Shown: piece by piece, positions 33,527 to 43,869 of the stretch
How positions within the stretch are numbered: the first letter of the stretch is position 1
How the letters are laid out: each line of letters begins with the position of its first letter
NCBI GenBank assembly: GCA_050084515.1
Contig: CM114275.1
Coordinates: forward strand, 13,144,001-13,208,000
Length of the DNA: 64,000 nt
Source of the DNA: Blasia pusilla
Taxonomy: Eukaryota; Marchantiophyta; Marchantiopsida; Blasiales
Direction: 5' to 3'
Notes under the pieces: generated by a model
What the model was told of the DNA's origin: nothing
The model's input: the letters and a program-made list of their open reading frames with translations, nothing else
Database searches by the model: none
Made by a program: the position numbers and the translations under genes

Positions 33527-34800
33527 GTGACCACGTTAGCAGCTTTCACAAGTAGTGTTAGCTGGCCAGGAGAGTTGTTGGAGGGGAACACACATGCGAA
33601 GGATGTCCTAGTAGCGGATAGTCCCACGGAGAGACAGGCCATGGCGGGTGTGTCTTCCCATATTGTCGAGACCTCTTCACCATTGTGGGGTACGACTCGA
33701 GAGCTACAAAGGAGTGCCGACAACCTTGTGAGGCAAGCGTGGAGTCATGCTTTTATTCCGGAGCAGCGAGAGTCACGTGGCAATCGGGCCCCTAGAGTGG
33801 AGACGTTGACCCCACTGGATACCACACCCATTGTGTGGCAGTGTCCAGAGGAGGGTGTTAGGGTGTTAGATCTCTTCGGAGGGATTAGCACCGGATTGGC
33901 TGCAGTATTGCAGGCAGACATACGGGTGCATCAGTACCTTTATGTGGAGAGAGATGACACTTTTGGCGAGTATCATTACGTCACGTGGCGAGATTGGTCC
34001 CGATGTATTCAGAGTTGTTGCCAGTATCTACAGTATGGGGATATCAGCATACATTACCCGCCGACATCTCTTTGGTGGGGGCGCAGGATCTGGATCAAGT
34101 TGGCACGATTCATTTGGTAATTTTTGGATGGCTATGTCAGGGTCATTCATCAGCCGGCATAGGATTTGGATTGCATGATCCGAGGTCAGGGATGTTTTGG
34201 GAGATGTTGCGAGTAGTACGACACTTGCAGGAGAGTCAGACATATTCTCCGGCATATATTTTGGAGAACGTGCCGTTGTTGGGAGACACTTGTGCACGTG
34301 TGATGACGAGTGTGCATGAGGTGAGGTCTTGGTTGGGACCTTTTGTGTTGCTAGATGCAGTGAGGGTTGGATCACGTGCCCATCGTCCACGACTGTGGTG
34401 TACGAACCTAATACCATCAGAGGTACTGAGTCGAGCATACGATGGAGTCCAGAGAGCACCATATCTCACAGTTGATGTTATTTTGGGCTCAGGGCATCGA
34501 TCTCAGGTGGTGACCCGGGATGATAGACCACCATTGGCGATGGCCACTAGGGTGGGGGAGTTGAGGGCAGCCTTACCTATATTGGTGAGCTTCACAGCAT
34601 CCCATGCCTTTTGTCACGGAGGACCAGGCATGATTTGGGATGAAGTGACCCAAGCAGTGGAGGAGCCTACAGCAGATGAGCGCGAGCGCGCCATGGGGTT
34701 CACTACAGGTACTACGGCGGTGCCAGGTATGACTGAGGCATGACAGAGATAGGTGTTGGGGAAGGCGATGGACCTCAACTGTCTCACATGGATAGTTAGC
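33527..34800 (+). pseudogene. DNMT3-like cytosine-5 DNA methyltransferase with linker (copy C)
   Basis: Linker at 33,527-33,860. Motif I VLDLFGGISTGLA (33,863-33,901), motif II YVERDD (about 33,940-33,957), motif IV GWLCQG (34,126-34,143; catalytic Cys codon 34,135-34,137, Leu in place of the usual Pro), motif VI ENVPLLGD (34,264-34,287), motif VIII SRAHRPRLWCTN (34,372-34,407), IX ADERERAMGF (34,672-34,701), X VLGKAMDLNCLTWI (34,753-34,794). The order matches DNMT3 and not permuted DRM. A frameshift at a TTTT run (33,960-33,963) separates motifs I-II from IV-X, and TGA (34,741) and TAG (34,750) precede motif X. The domain would methylate cytosine in DNA using S-adenosylmethionine. Position: between protease and RT. 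Confidence 0.9.
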
Positions 34801-35287
34801 TTTGGTATGGCTGAGCAGAGACGGATGCGAGTGTCACGTCCACGAGTTGGACCATTTCCTACAGGGTCTGTACAAGCATTGGCTGGGGGCGGGACGAGGA
34901 GAGATAGGCACCCATGGACTTCCTAGGACGTCGTTCGAGCGAAGAGTGCGAAGGAGGCCAGAGTAGCACATGTTCATTTTGGATGTGGAGCATGGTATAG
35001 GAGGTAAGAGTGGAGTGGCTGTTGCAGAGGTGGCTAGGTTTGCTACATAGCAACCAAAGCCGGAGGTTGCGTCATCTCCGAGTGAAGTCACGATGGAGAC
35101 TTGAGAGCCTGTGATAGGTCTCAAGTTGATAGGAGGAGAGCGACGGCGAGTTCATAGGTTTCTGAGAGGGCATGTCAGTTGTTTTGCCTTCAGTATGAGA
35201 GACTTGGGTATGCTAAAGGGTCCCGGGATACAGATTGAGTTGGCTAGCGATACGGCAATCTTTCGTTGACCCTACAGGTATTCTGAT
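34801..35287 (+). pseudogene. Connector between methyltransferase and RT (copy C)
   Basis: Heavily interrupted coding remnant that continues past motif X (MAEQRRMRV) and leads to the FSMRDLG block and RT start. It corresponds to the open 7,287-7,743 region of copy B on the minus strand. No independent domain recognised. Confidence 0.5.
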
Positions 35288-36517
35288 ATGGAGCGAGCCT
35301 TGATTCAGAGCAAGAGTCATGACTTGTTGGAGGTAGGTTTTGTGGAGTTATCACATGGGGAGTATGCATGTGCCACAGTCATGCCGGCGAAGAAGGATAT
35401 GTATGGCAATTGGACGGATAGGCGTATGTGTAGAGATTACCGTCCTATCAAACGACGGACGAGGTCAGATCGGTACGCCATGCCTACTCCTGAGGAGATC
35501 TTTGATGCGGTAGGGCATGCAAAGATCTTCAGTACTTTAGATCTCCGTGTTGGCTATCATCAACTTCCTATCAAGTTGGAGGACAGGGAGAAGACAACAT
35601 TCTGGGGGATGGATCGGTTCGAGAGAGATTGCTTGTATCAGTGGCGGTTCTTACCATTTGGGTTGAAGAACGCGCCTGCGGAGTTTCAGAGAGTGATGGA
35701 TAGGATTGTGGCTGGCTTGGAGTTTGTACGATGTTACATAGATGATATTTTCTTCAGTTCCATGGTTGAGGAGCATGAGCGACACCTAGAGGAAGTGTTT
35801 CGGCGATTGCAGTTACATGGACTGAAGTTATATCTAGGCAAGTGCACATTCTTTCAGGAGCATATTGAGTACTTGGGACACACCATATATCCAAGTGGGT
35901 TAGGCATTCAGCAGACAAAGGTCAAGGCTATTGCATAGATTCCATGCCCTACAGATGTGAGTCGAGTCCGAGCGTTTCTTGGACTGGCGAACTTCTATCG
36001 ACCGTATGTCAAGAGTTTTAGTGCGATCGCAAAGTCTTTGACCTTATTGACGAGACTTGATCATGTTTGGTTGTGGAGAAATGATCAAGAGCAAGCATTT
36101 CAGGAGCTCAAGGACATGTTGACGTCCTCACCCATTTTACAGAGACCGGTTAGGGGTCGCCCATTCCAGTTACATACGGATTAAAGCATGTTGGGTCTAG
36201 GAGCAGTGCTTACTCTGAGGGATGACGAGGAGAGGGAGTTCATTGTGGCTTACGTGAGCCGATCGAACAACATTGTAGAGGCAAAGTACAGCTCCTACGA
36301 GGGAGAGTGCTTGGCTGCTGTGAGAGCCGTGGCACATTTCAGGTGCTATTTATTCGGAAACCCTTTCACACTTATCACTGATCATCAGTTGTTGAGGTGG
36401 TTGATGGAGTCCGAAAAGCTTACGGGAAAGCTTGCCAGGTGGGCTCTATTACTACAAGAGTATGAGTTTGAGGTGGTTCATAGGCCAGGTCGGCTAAACC
36501 AGGATGCGATGGGTTGA
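35288..36517 (+). pseudogene. Reverse transcriptase and RNase H (copy C)
   Basis: RT (35,288-35,938): KKDMYGNWTDRRMCRDY, motif A FSTLDLRVGYHQ, LPFGLKNAPAEFQRVMD, motif C YIDDI, LYLGKCTFF and YLGHTIYPSG, a typical Ty3/gypsy polymerase. TAG at 35,936 precedes the connection domain (35,957-36,184: VRAFLGLANFYRPYV, FQELKDMLTSSPIL). RNase H starts at HTD, interrupted by TAA at 36,182, then GLGAVLTL, EAKYSSYEGECLAAV and LITDHQLLRWL (36,188-36,517). All are in the same frame. Only a few substitutions separate it from an intact enzyme. Confidence 0.88.
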
Positions 36518-36624
36518 GTCGTAACCCATGTCCAAGTCAGAGAGACGACACAGGAGCTTGATGGCACGGATAGAGTGATGAGGAGATGGTGCCCGCCTGG
36601 CATGCATCTTCCTATCTTTGTTAG

Positions 36625-38166
36625 TTGACTATGGTAGGTGAGTCACAGGTGATGACTCCAGTGGTGGGGTTGGATGATAAGTCTTTGGATCCGGAGGTCA
36701 GTGAGGAGGCGACATGTGGTCATGATATCCACGACGACGTGGAGGTTGTGGAGTTCTTGCGTACTGGCGTCATATCAAGCACAGTGAGTGCTAAGGAGCG
36801 GGATTGGATCCTAAAGCGAGCCAAGAGGTTCAGGTGGGAGGGAACTCACATTTTGCAGGTATGGGGAGATGGTAGGATACGAGTGGTACCTCATCCTTCT
36901 CACCAAGTACGTGTAGTGCGACATGCCCACAAGGAGTTGGGAAATTTTGGAGTGAAGCGTACTTACAGCTTACTCCAAATTCAGTATTGGTGGCGCGGCA
37001 TGCATATTGGGGTACAGCAGTTTGTGGCCAGATGTATGGTATGTGACAGAATGCGAGCATCCTTCAATACTCCTACTCCGCACTTACATCCTTTTCCGAT
37101 TATGGGTTTAGGTTATCGGTGGACTTTAGACTTTGCGGGACCTTTGCCATTGACGGGGCGTCATCACAGGTACTTGTTGGTCATGGTGGGGCATTTCTCC
37201 AAGTGGATAGAGTTGGTGGCACTACCGGACAAGGCGAGCGAGGGAACAGCTTATGCGTTTCTAGATCGTGTGCTTAGTCACTTTGGTGCACCAGCGGAGG
37301 TGTTGACTCACCAGGGTACTGAGTTTAGGGGAGAGTTTCAGGCCTTGTGTGATCAGGCGCTGATATATCACCGCACCACGTCCAGAGATCATCCTGAGGC
37401 GGATGGGTTGGCGGAGAGAGTGGTATAGACGGTGAAGAGAGGATTGGGCAAGTATGGTTTGCGGCGAGGACACTTGAGGGAGTGGGACCTACATTTGCCA
37501 TGGTTGGCTATGGGTTATCGCTTTAGTCGGAAGGCATCCTTGGCGTCATTTTCACCATACTTTTTGTCCTTTTGGAGAGAGCCTGATTTACCTGCAGCTA
37601 TTCAACGTGATATGGCGAAGGTGTTAGATCTTGATGATCCAGATGTGTGGGTACAAGCGTGTTCCCAGAGGGCGGAGATTTTTTGCAGAGTTATGCCTAT
37701 GGCCTTTGAGAACTTAGCTATTGCTCAGCATAGAGATACATTGAAGTACGCGACCATTCGTGGAGGAGGTTATCGTCCAAGGATTAGGAGGTTTTATCTT
37801 GGAGATTACGTGTATTTACAACAAGCGGCATCCATGAAGCTAGATGTCACTGTAGGGCTCACGATCCTAGGTGTGCGCGAGGTATTACCGACCGGAGTCC
37901 TCATGTTGGAGGGACGGGATGGTTTGGTTTGGAAGGATCATGTGCGCAATTGTGCGCCATGTCATCTTACGAACGTAGACGGGACAGTGGATCCGAGCTT
38001 GGTAGTGGTACCTGCAGGCTTGAGGTGTATGTTGTGCGGATCTGTGAGGGGTACAACCACCATGTTGGATGACATATGCCACCCTCGAGGGTGGCATATG
38101 TCATGTCTGATCCCCCCTCTTGATGTAGTTCCCACGGGAAAATGGATGTGTCTGAGATGTGTATAG
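36625..38166 (+). pseudogene. DDE integrase with C-terminal PHD finger (copy C)
   Basis: 36,625-37,428: zinc-binding region (HAHKELGNFGVKRTYSLLQ...CMVCDRMRA, second zinc His replaced by Asn), core with LDFAGPLP (first Asp), LTHQGTEF (second catalytic Asp replaced by His) and HPEADGLAERVV (Glu), then TAG. 37,432-38,166 continues in frame with the C-terminal domain (GDYVYLQQ, MLEGRDGLVWKDHVRN) and a PHD-like module: C199, C202, C216, H222, C225, C240, C243 of this segment. The third and fourth Cys positions are disrupted by a palindromic change. The family inserts cDNA into the genome; PHD fingers commonly read histone H3 tails. This copy is catalytically dead. Confidence 0.85.
38069..38104. 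repeat. Perfect 36-bp palindrome in the PHD coding segment
   Basis: ATGACATATGCCACCCTC is followed directly by its exact reverse complement, with no spacer. It replaces the CDGC part of the PHD motif seen in copy B with DICH. This fits a quasipalindrome corrected to perfection by template switching (inference). Confidence 0.9.
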
Positions 38167-38242
38167 GGTAGTAGGTCATGTTAGAGAGATGTGATATTTT
38201 CTATCTGGAGTTGGGGGGATCCAACTGCCACCTAGGAGGGCG

Positions 38243-38380
38243 GTTGTGTGATCTCCATGTATATGTATGAGTTGATTTCTGTACATGTGTGGATCTACCC
38301 GTGTGTGGGGAAGATCAATGTTGTGTGGTGTAGATGTGACCAGCGATGTATGTTATGAACCAATATGTATGCGCATGACA
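38243..38380 (+). repeat. Terminal module B1 of copy C
   Basis: 138 bp directly after the polypurine tract, from GTTGTGTGATCTCC to GCGCATGACA. It matches B2 (38,863-38,996) at close to 88 percent by eye, with a 4-nt length difference. With the following GT and A2 it forms TGACA-GT-TGTCA at 38,376-38,387. Confidence 0.85.
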
Positions 38381-38382
38381 GT

Positions 38383-38862
38383 TGTCACATCTGAGTAGCC
38401 GATAGGCCGAGATCTATCGTGGATGGGACGTATGAGCCGGAGGACTATCTTGAGTGTAGCTTTGTCCCACTATGTCGGATGAGGTTGAGGAAAGGCCCAT
38501 TGTGTCAAGAACATCGTTTCTGAAAACTTTCCTGTTGAGGTCATTCACAGCCGGATGACTTGTTGACCAGGTCACTCGCCCCTGGTAACCTGTGCGCGTA
38601 GGTTATCAAGGGGATAGCTATTTTTAGGGGAAGAGCCTTTTGGATCTTCCCAACCCTATATAAGAAAGGAAAATGGCTTTCCTAAGCCATCTTTCTCATG
38701 TTGGACCGTTGGAGCACCTCTCTTGTATGTGTGTGAGATAGGACTAGGGTGCTAGTGTCCGGATTCCTTGATAGCACTGGGTGGTCGAGGCTCGATATGC
38801 CGATGTAGATTGAGGAGTGGAGTTTTAGGCTGGGTGTGCCGTTTTAACTACTCTTTATTTTT
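38383..38862 (+). repeat. Terminal module A2 of copy C (LTR-like)
   Basis: 480 bp, homologous to A1 along its length and with its TATA box at 38,657-38,663. It is followed directly by B2 instead of the leader. Confidence 0.85.
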
Positions 38863-38996
38863 GTTGTGTGATCTGCATGTATATGCATGAGTTGATTTCT
38901 GTACATGTGTGGATCCGTGTGTGGGGAAGATCGGTGTTGTGTGTCGTAGATGTGACCAGCGATGTATGTTGTGTAGCGATATGTATGCGCACGACA
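38863..38996 (+). repeat. Terminal module B2 of copy C
   Basis: 134 bp, from GTTGTGTGATCTGC to GCGCACGACA. The same terminal sequence ends copy B at 5,843. It is followed by ACAT (38,997-39,000), repeated just upstream of A1. Confidence 0.85.
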
Positions 38997-39000
38997 ACAT

Positions 39001-39199
39001 GTTCAGACTTGTCCGTCCATGTGTGTCTTAGGGACAGACTTATCTATTTTTTTGCAACCATATTGAGAGCCCCCCAGCGGCTACAAGACTTAAGGAAAGC
39101 TCTTCTCTCTTTTCTTTACCGACACGCGCTGCTCTCTGATCCATGCTACATGCAAGCGCAGATTCCTCTTACAATGCCATCACCCTAGTTCAGTCTGCT
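39001..39199. other. Flank of copy C with GTCCGTCC-type motif
   Basis: Starts GTTCAGACTTGTCCGTCCAT, related to motifs at 2,170-2,215 and 22,810-22,880. No gene seen in the rest. Confidence 0.4.
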
Positions 39200-41040
39200 A
39201 CTTGCAAATATCTGAGAAAATGGGCAGCGCTTTCACACCTGACCTTCCACATGAAAAATTGACAAGAAAACCAGGAATCTATATACGCCACCAAGGGCTC
39301 TCCACCGAGGCAATTGGCGTGCCTATCTTCATACAAAAAATTTCCCCTTACCCCCTTGCGTCTCTCTCATGAAAAATCAAAGTAAAAACCGCTCTCACAA
39401 CCAACTCCACTCTTGAATTTACATGAGCATATTGAGTCACATTCACCGTCCGCTATGAGGGAATTTGAACAATAGCAGCCTAGCTCCTACTACACACAAT
39501 GTAAGAGAGGTGGTCCAAAGGCCCAAACTTGAGAAAGATGACTTGAGAAAGCCATCTTTCTCTCTCTTATAGCCTCCTCCCAAAAATAGCCTCTCCAAGG
39601 GTAACTTGTATGCAGAAGTTATCAGGTGATCCTTGATCCGGTCAACAGATCACCTGGCTAACAAAGACCAAAATAGGGGATTCACCAGAAACAACGTTCC
39701 CAACGCCATGGACTTATTGTCAACCTCATCTGACACCTCAAGACAAAGTAATCCCCAAATAGCCCGCCAACCCTTTATATTGTCGACCCAGTAGAAGTTT
39801 TTTTGTTAACTTACTAAGACCTGACAAGTACTACCTCCATAGGAGAAGTGATAAGCTCTCCATACTCACAAATCATAGCAACCATTTGGAACACCACCTT
39901 TATTCCAATTCCTATCATCGTGGAGTCCATGGCATAAAACAATAGAGTCTGAGACATTGCAATGGCCATCCCTATCAAAGTACTCAAAACTCACTCCACC
40001 TAAGCCATAATATGAGTCGCCTCTTCAACTCCTAGTGATGTGGATACACCCATCACGGCTAGAGGTACCACTAGTTGTCTAGGCACCATCAATGGTGTGT
40101 ATATTGTCTCTGACAACATGAATGATTGGGGAAACTTGGCTTGTCACCCATCGATCCCCTCCATATGGCTTGCTCACTCTTGGAGTGCCCCAAGTCATCA
40201 TAGCAATAGCCTCTACTAAAGTTGCACTACATATAAATCCTATACTAGAGAAGGCCTCCCTCGTTTCATACTATGGAGAGTCTGAAGCTCAAGTGAATGC
40301 CCTTTGCTCTATATCTATCAAAAGACATGTCATCGTCATGTAAACGATCCTCTACTCCAATTGATTGAAGCAAATAAGGAGTAGTACCTCAGATGCACCC
40401 ATTCATTCCCTTAGACATGTGGTGGAGCTCTACCACCATAGTCATACACTCCTCGACCTCCATAAACTCTACCACCCCTAAGTCCTTGGCCTATCACTCT
40501 AAGTGTCTCTTGAAGAAGCTCAAAAGACCTATCCCTAATGTGACTATATTGATGATAATAATCACATTGTGATTATAGTATTGCCATGTGAAGTAGCTCT
40601 TGAGCCATATAAGGCTCTCTCTCCACCCTACCATATTATCTACAATCCCTAAACCTATGGGATCCAACACACGTCAAACATACCACACTCAGTCTCTGTT
40701 GACCAACGTATGTCTATATAGGTCGTTGCCTCATGGGCTCACAATACCCGCTCTCCTCTTAGGGCCATTAACCTACTCTTGTGATATTGGTGCACTTTGG
40801 AGCATTAGTAGGGGTACTCACACCCTTGGATGTGGTGAATCTGGTGGGAATCATGTGGTCACAATACTACTCACTCACTCTTTGAGCCAAATCCGCTCTA
40901 AAAACTCAAAGACTACCTTTAATGTGTGCTTTGTCGTGTGAAGCAACATTGCATCCCTAATCTCTTCTACAACTCTCAAGCCAACCTCCATGTGAGTCTG
41001 TCACTCCATGAGTGGCAATAATCAGCCACCGCATAGGCTA
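39200..41040 (-). mobile_element. gypsy copy E, fragment, minus strand
   Basis: 39,500-39,825 is an A-type terminal module on the minus strand (start TTGTCAGGTCTTAGTAAG, core with the GGTGACC/TTGACCGG blocks). It abuts the gag-protease spacer at about 39,826. 39,830-40,180 aligns with copy D at 22,425-22,760, and 40,380-41,040 aligns with the CCHC and gag-proximal spacer of copy D (23,020-23,700). Protease, methyltransferase and pol are absent. 39,200-39,500 shares text with 42,060-42,300 and is probably the rest of the terminal module. No intact frame. Confidence 0.6.
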
Positions 41041-41362
41041 GCACAAAGGTTCCCTTTTATGCGACAGCTGACGAGTTGCAACCATATGTCCTACCTTATG
41101 ACACACTTACCCTATCAATGTTGACTTCTCGGCTTTCAACCCAAATTCTTGTTGTGGCTCTCCCGCTCACTATCAACATAACAACTTCCTCCCTACGTCT
41201 ACCTAGCTCCATCCAACCTTAAAATTTACATGTCTATCCATTAGGGCCCTTCACAGACCCCTACAGCTCCGTCCAAACACTACACACTTGTGGTTATTGT
41301 AACCTCTCTCACGCGGCCATGTGACTCTTTTGGCTACCAAGCCCAACCTTGCCCATCCAAAG
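41041..41362. other. Unassigned stretch, no gene seen
   Basis: Pyrimidine-rich plus strand, similar in composition to 28,400-29,500. Nothing recognisable. Confidence 0.35.
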
Positions 41363-41708
41363 ATTCCACATCCGGTTGGCTCGTGTTAGGGAAATATGCA
41401 ATTTTAGCTAGCTTCGCACCTTCACATGCACATTTCCCTATGCACTTTATGGCTCACGATCATAGTAATGTGTGACACCCTCCATTGCTTGAGCTCTCTA
41501 TGTGTCTCCTTTGCGTTGTCCATATGTACCCGCAATCAATTCCACATCCGGTTGGCTCATGTTAGGGCAATATGCAATTCTAGCTAGCTTTGCACCTTCA
41601 CATGCATATTTCCCTATGCACTTTATGGCTCACGATCATAGTAATGTGTGACACCCTCCATTGCTCGAGCTCTCTATGTGTCTCCTTTGCGTTGTCCATA
41701 TGTACCCA
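41363..41708. repeat. Tandem duplication, 176-bp unit
   Basis: The unit starting ATTCCACATCCGGTTGGCTC at 41,363 recurs at 41,539 with a few substitutions, and both copies end in GTTGTCCATATGTACCC. Two copies only. No coding content. Confidence 0.9.
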
Positions 41709-41726
41709 CGACCTTTGGTTATACAT

Positions 41727-41882
41727 CCTAAATTTGACCATATTTACCCATCTCTATGCTCCTGCAATTTACTTAAACCCCTCTAGCAGTTAGGGTTTCC
41801 TAAATTTGACCATATTTACCCATCTCTACGCTCATACAATTTACTTAAACCCCTCTAGCAGCTAGGGTTTCCTAAATTTGAC
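41727..41882. repeat. Tandem duplication, 72-bp unit
   Basis: CCTAAATTTGACC marks the unit start at 41,727, 41,799 and 41,871 (the third is partial). The unit contains CTAGCAG(T/C)TAGGGTTT near its end. Confidence 0.9.
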
Positions 41883-41999
41883 CTAAAATGCCCTCTCTTC
41901 CTCCTTTCTCCTACCTCTCCTCTCGACAACGATACCATAGCGCTAGTCCCAATGATTCTTTGATCTTCTATATCGGCCCACTACCATTGAAAGTCGGCA

Positions 42000-42565
42000 A
42001 GAAATAGATAACACTTTTGCGCATGGCCTTCCTAATTGACAATTGACCTAAAGTCGAACACAACATCTCTCTAAAGGCTCTCTAGTAAGGCAACTTGGAT
42101 GCCCACCTACATATATCAATTTCCCCCTACCCCTTGATGTCTTTCTCATATAAAATCAGAGTAAAAGCGGAACACAAAGACATATCCAATCTTGAATCCA
42201 CATCAGCATATCGTGTCACATCCGCCCTCTATCATGAGGGAATCCAAACTCTAACAAACCCTAAATTTTGAAATGCTGCGAAGGTTCAACATGAGAAAGA
42301 TGGCTTATGAAAGCCTCTCCCTCACCTTTACACCCGTGGGGAGAGCCAAACGATCTCCTCCCCCAAAATTAGCTCCACACATCTTACCGGGTGACAGTTG
42401 ATTTTGTCCACGGGTCACCTAAATGGCAAAAGAGATGAATTATGTTAAACAACAATCTACAACTCGGGACAAAGTTATGCCCAAACAACCCGTTTCTCTA
42501 TGACCTTGACATGATAGAACTTTACAAGTCAGCTACCTCATATGCGGCAATTATCATATCACCAT
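42000..42565 (-). repeat. Isolated A-type terminal module, minus strand
   Basis: Shares the GAGAAAGATGGCTTATGAAAG and GGGTGACAG...GGTCACCT blocks with the terminal modules of copies D and E, and the TCATGAGGGAATCC block with 20,643-20,656. It probably ends near 42,565. It may be a solo LTR or a truncated remnant. Confidence 0.55.
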
Positions 42566-43869
42566 CATCCCAAACTATCCTTGAGGTAACCCAAGGGGAA
42601 TCATGTGAGTTTTGTCTTGCCACATCCGGTTTAGAGGCCTTAGCACCTACATGAAAGGAAGGGGTCAAGAAAGGTTGATATAACATTTGGGAATTAAGCT
42701 CCAATTTTGGAAAAGGGGTAAGGCGAGAGTCAAAATATTCCAATTGGACCCAAATGCTCTACGTCACAACTTTAATGAATTCCAACCTTATTCCTGCTTG
42801 TCTCCTCATGGGTGGAAAAGCGTAGAAATGAAAATTTCCACAAGGTTCATAGGCTTCTTACACTTCAAAGATATCTTTTAAACTAATCATTTGTTCATAA
42901 AATGCATAAGTAATTACATGGTCATTAGTTATCATTTAAATCTAAGCGAATCATAACGTAAAAACTGATTGAAAGTTATCTACCCCGACTAATGAATAAC
43001 TAGAATTTTGATGTTACTCTATTCCAATGTGAGAAATTTTGCACCGTAAACCATTTCACGAATTTTCAAATTTCAATTCCATAATTTTGGCACTCTTTAA
43101 AAAGGGTGAAGATGATGTGACCAGGCTTTGACGCTGACCGAGGATTCCACAATCAGTGCGACAAAAGTACCAAGGAGCTACGTTTTACAACAGGGCACAC
43201 TATCATGTGATGATTCAGCCAAGCATTTACCTCCCACTTCAAATGTTGGCAGATTTCACATCTCCAATCGTAGATTACAAATCTCCCCGTGAAAATGATC
43301 ATTCATGATTAACTAAGATTTTCTGAATCTGAAATGTCATTTGATATTACATTCAAATACATGCCAATTTGGGAACACATTGGTAAATCGAGCCCAAACT
43401 CACAAAATACACTTTCAGACCCAACTTTTGCTACAAAATGGTTGCCACACAATCCAATGGCAGAAGATTCAATCATCAAAATTTTACCCCCCCATGTTAA
43501 ATTCCTCTTCATACACATTATATTGACACCAGTTCTAACAAAACTTCTATCTTTAGTGTACACAAACAGACACAAGCCCTAGTCTATGTTACCTATACTT
43601 GTAAGAGTGGATGTGCCTGTAGTAATAACACGGTGACCTGGACCTGTCATCTCATCAGTTTGATCGCCACCCTAAAGTAATTAAACAATGGATAAATCCA
43701 TTCTGCTTTCCATTAAGTTCAGAAAAAGCCAAGCATATGGATTAATCTTGAACTTCTATCATCTAAGGCTGACTGGACCTGGATAAAAGTGGTTACAAAT
43801 TCTAAAAGCCAGGCTTTCTCCACTGGATCCTTGCTGAATCAATTTAGGGTCGTTGGCACAGAGAGAAGA
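42566..43869. other. Gene-free flank downstream of TRA1
   Basis: AT-rich, with small unrecognisable frames on both strands (for example 43,309-43,582). It presumably contains the TRA1 3' UTR, but no polyadenylation signal was assigned with confidence. Confidence 0.4.

Larger units (their letters stand above)
29550..38996 (+). mobile_element. gypsy copy C, near full length, methyltransferase and PHD bearing
   Basis: Order: terminal module A1 (29,550-30,029), leader (to about 31,100), gag, CCHC, protease, linker, methyltransferase, RT, RNase H, integrase, PHD, polypurine tract (CTAGGAGGGCG, about 38,232-38,242), module B1 (38,243-38,380), GT, module A2 (38,383-38,862), module B2 (38,863-38,996). 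ACAT occurs just before A1 (29,546-29,549) and just after B2 (38,997-39,000), a candidate 4-bp target duplication. The ends are TGTC...GACA. The polyprotein is broken by scattered stops and a few frameshifts. A1 and A2 differ at about 9 of the first 100 sites by eye, so the insertion is old. Confidence 0.88.

Noticed and set aside
33527-34743. A host DNMT3 gene or processed pseudogene inserted by chance
   Set aside because: The same domain lies at the same place in copies A, B and D, in frame with the same linker and between protease and RT, so it belongs to the element family.
41363-41708. CRISPR-like or satellite array
   Set aside because: Only two copies of a 176-bp unit with no spacers; an ordinary tandem duplication in nuclear DNA.
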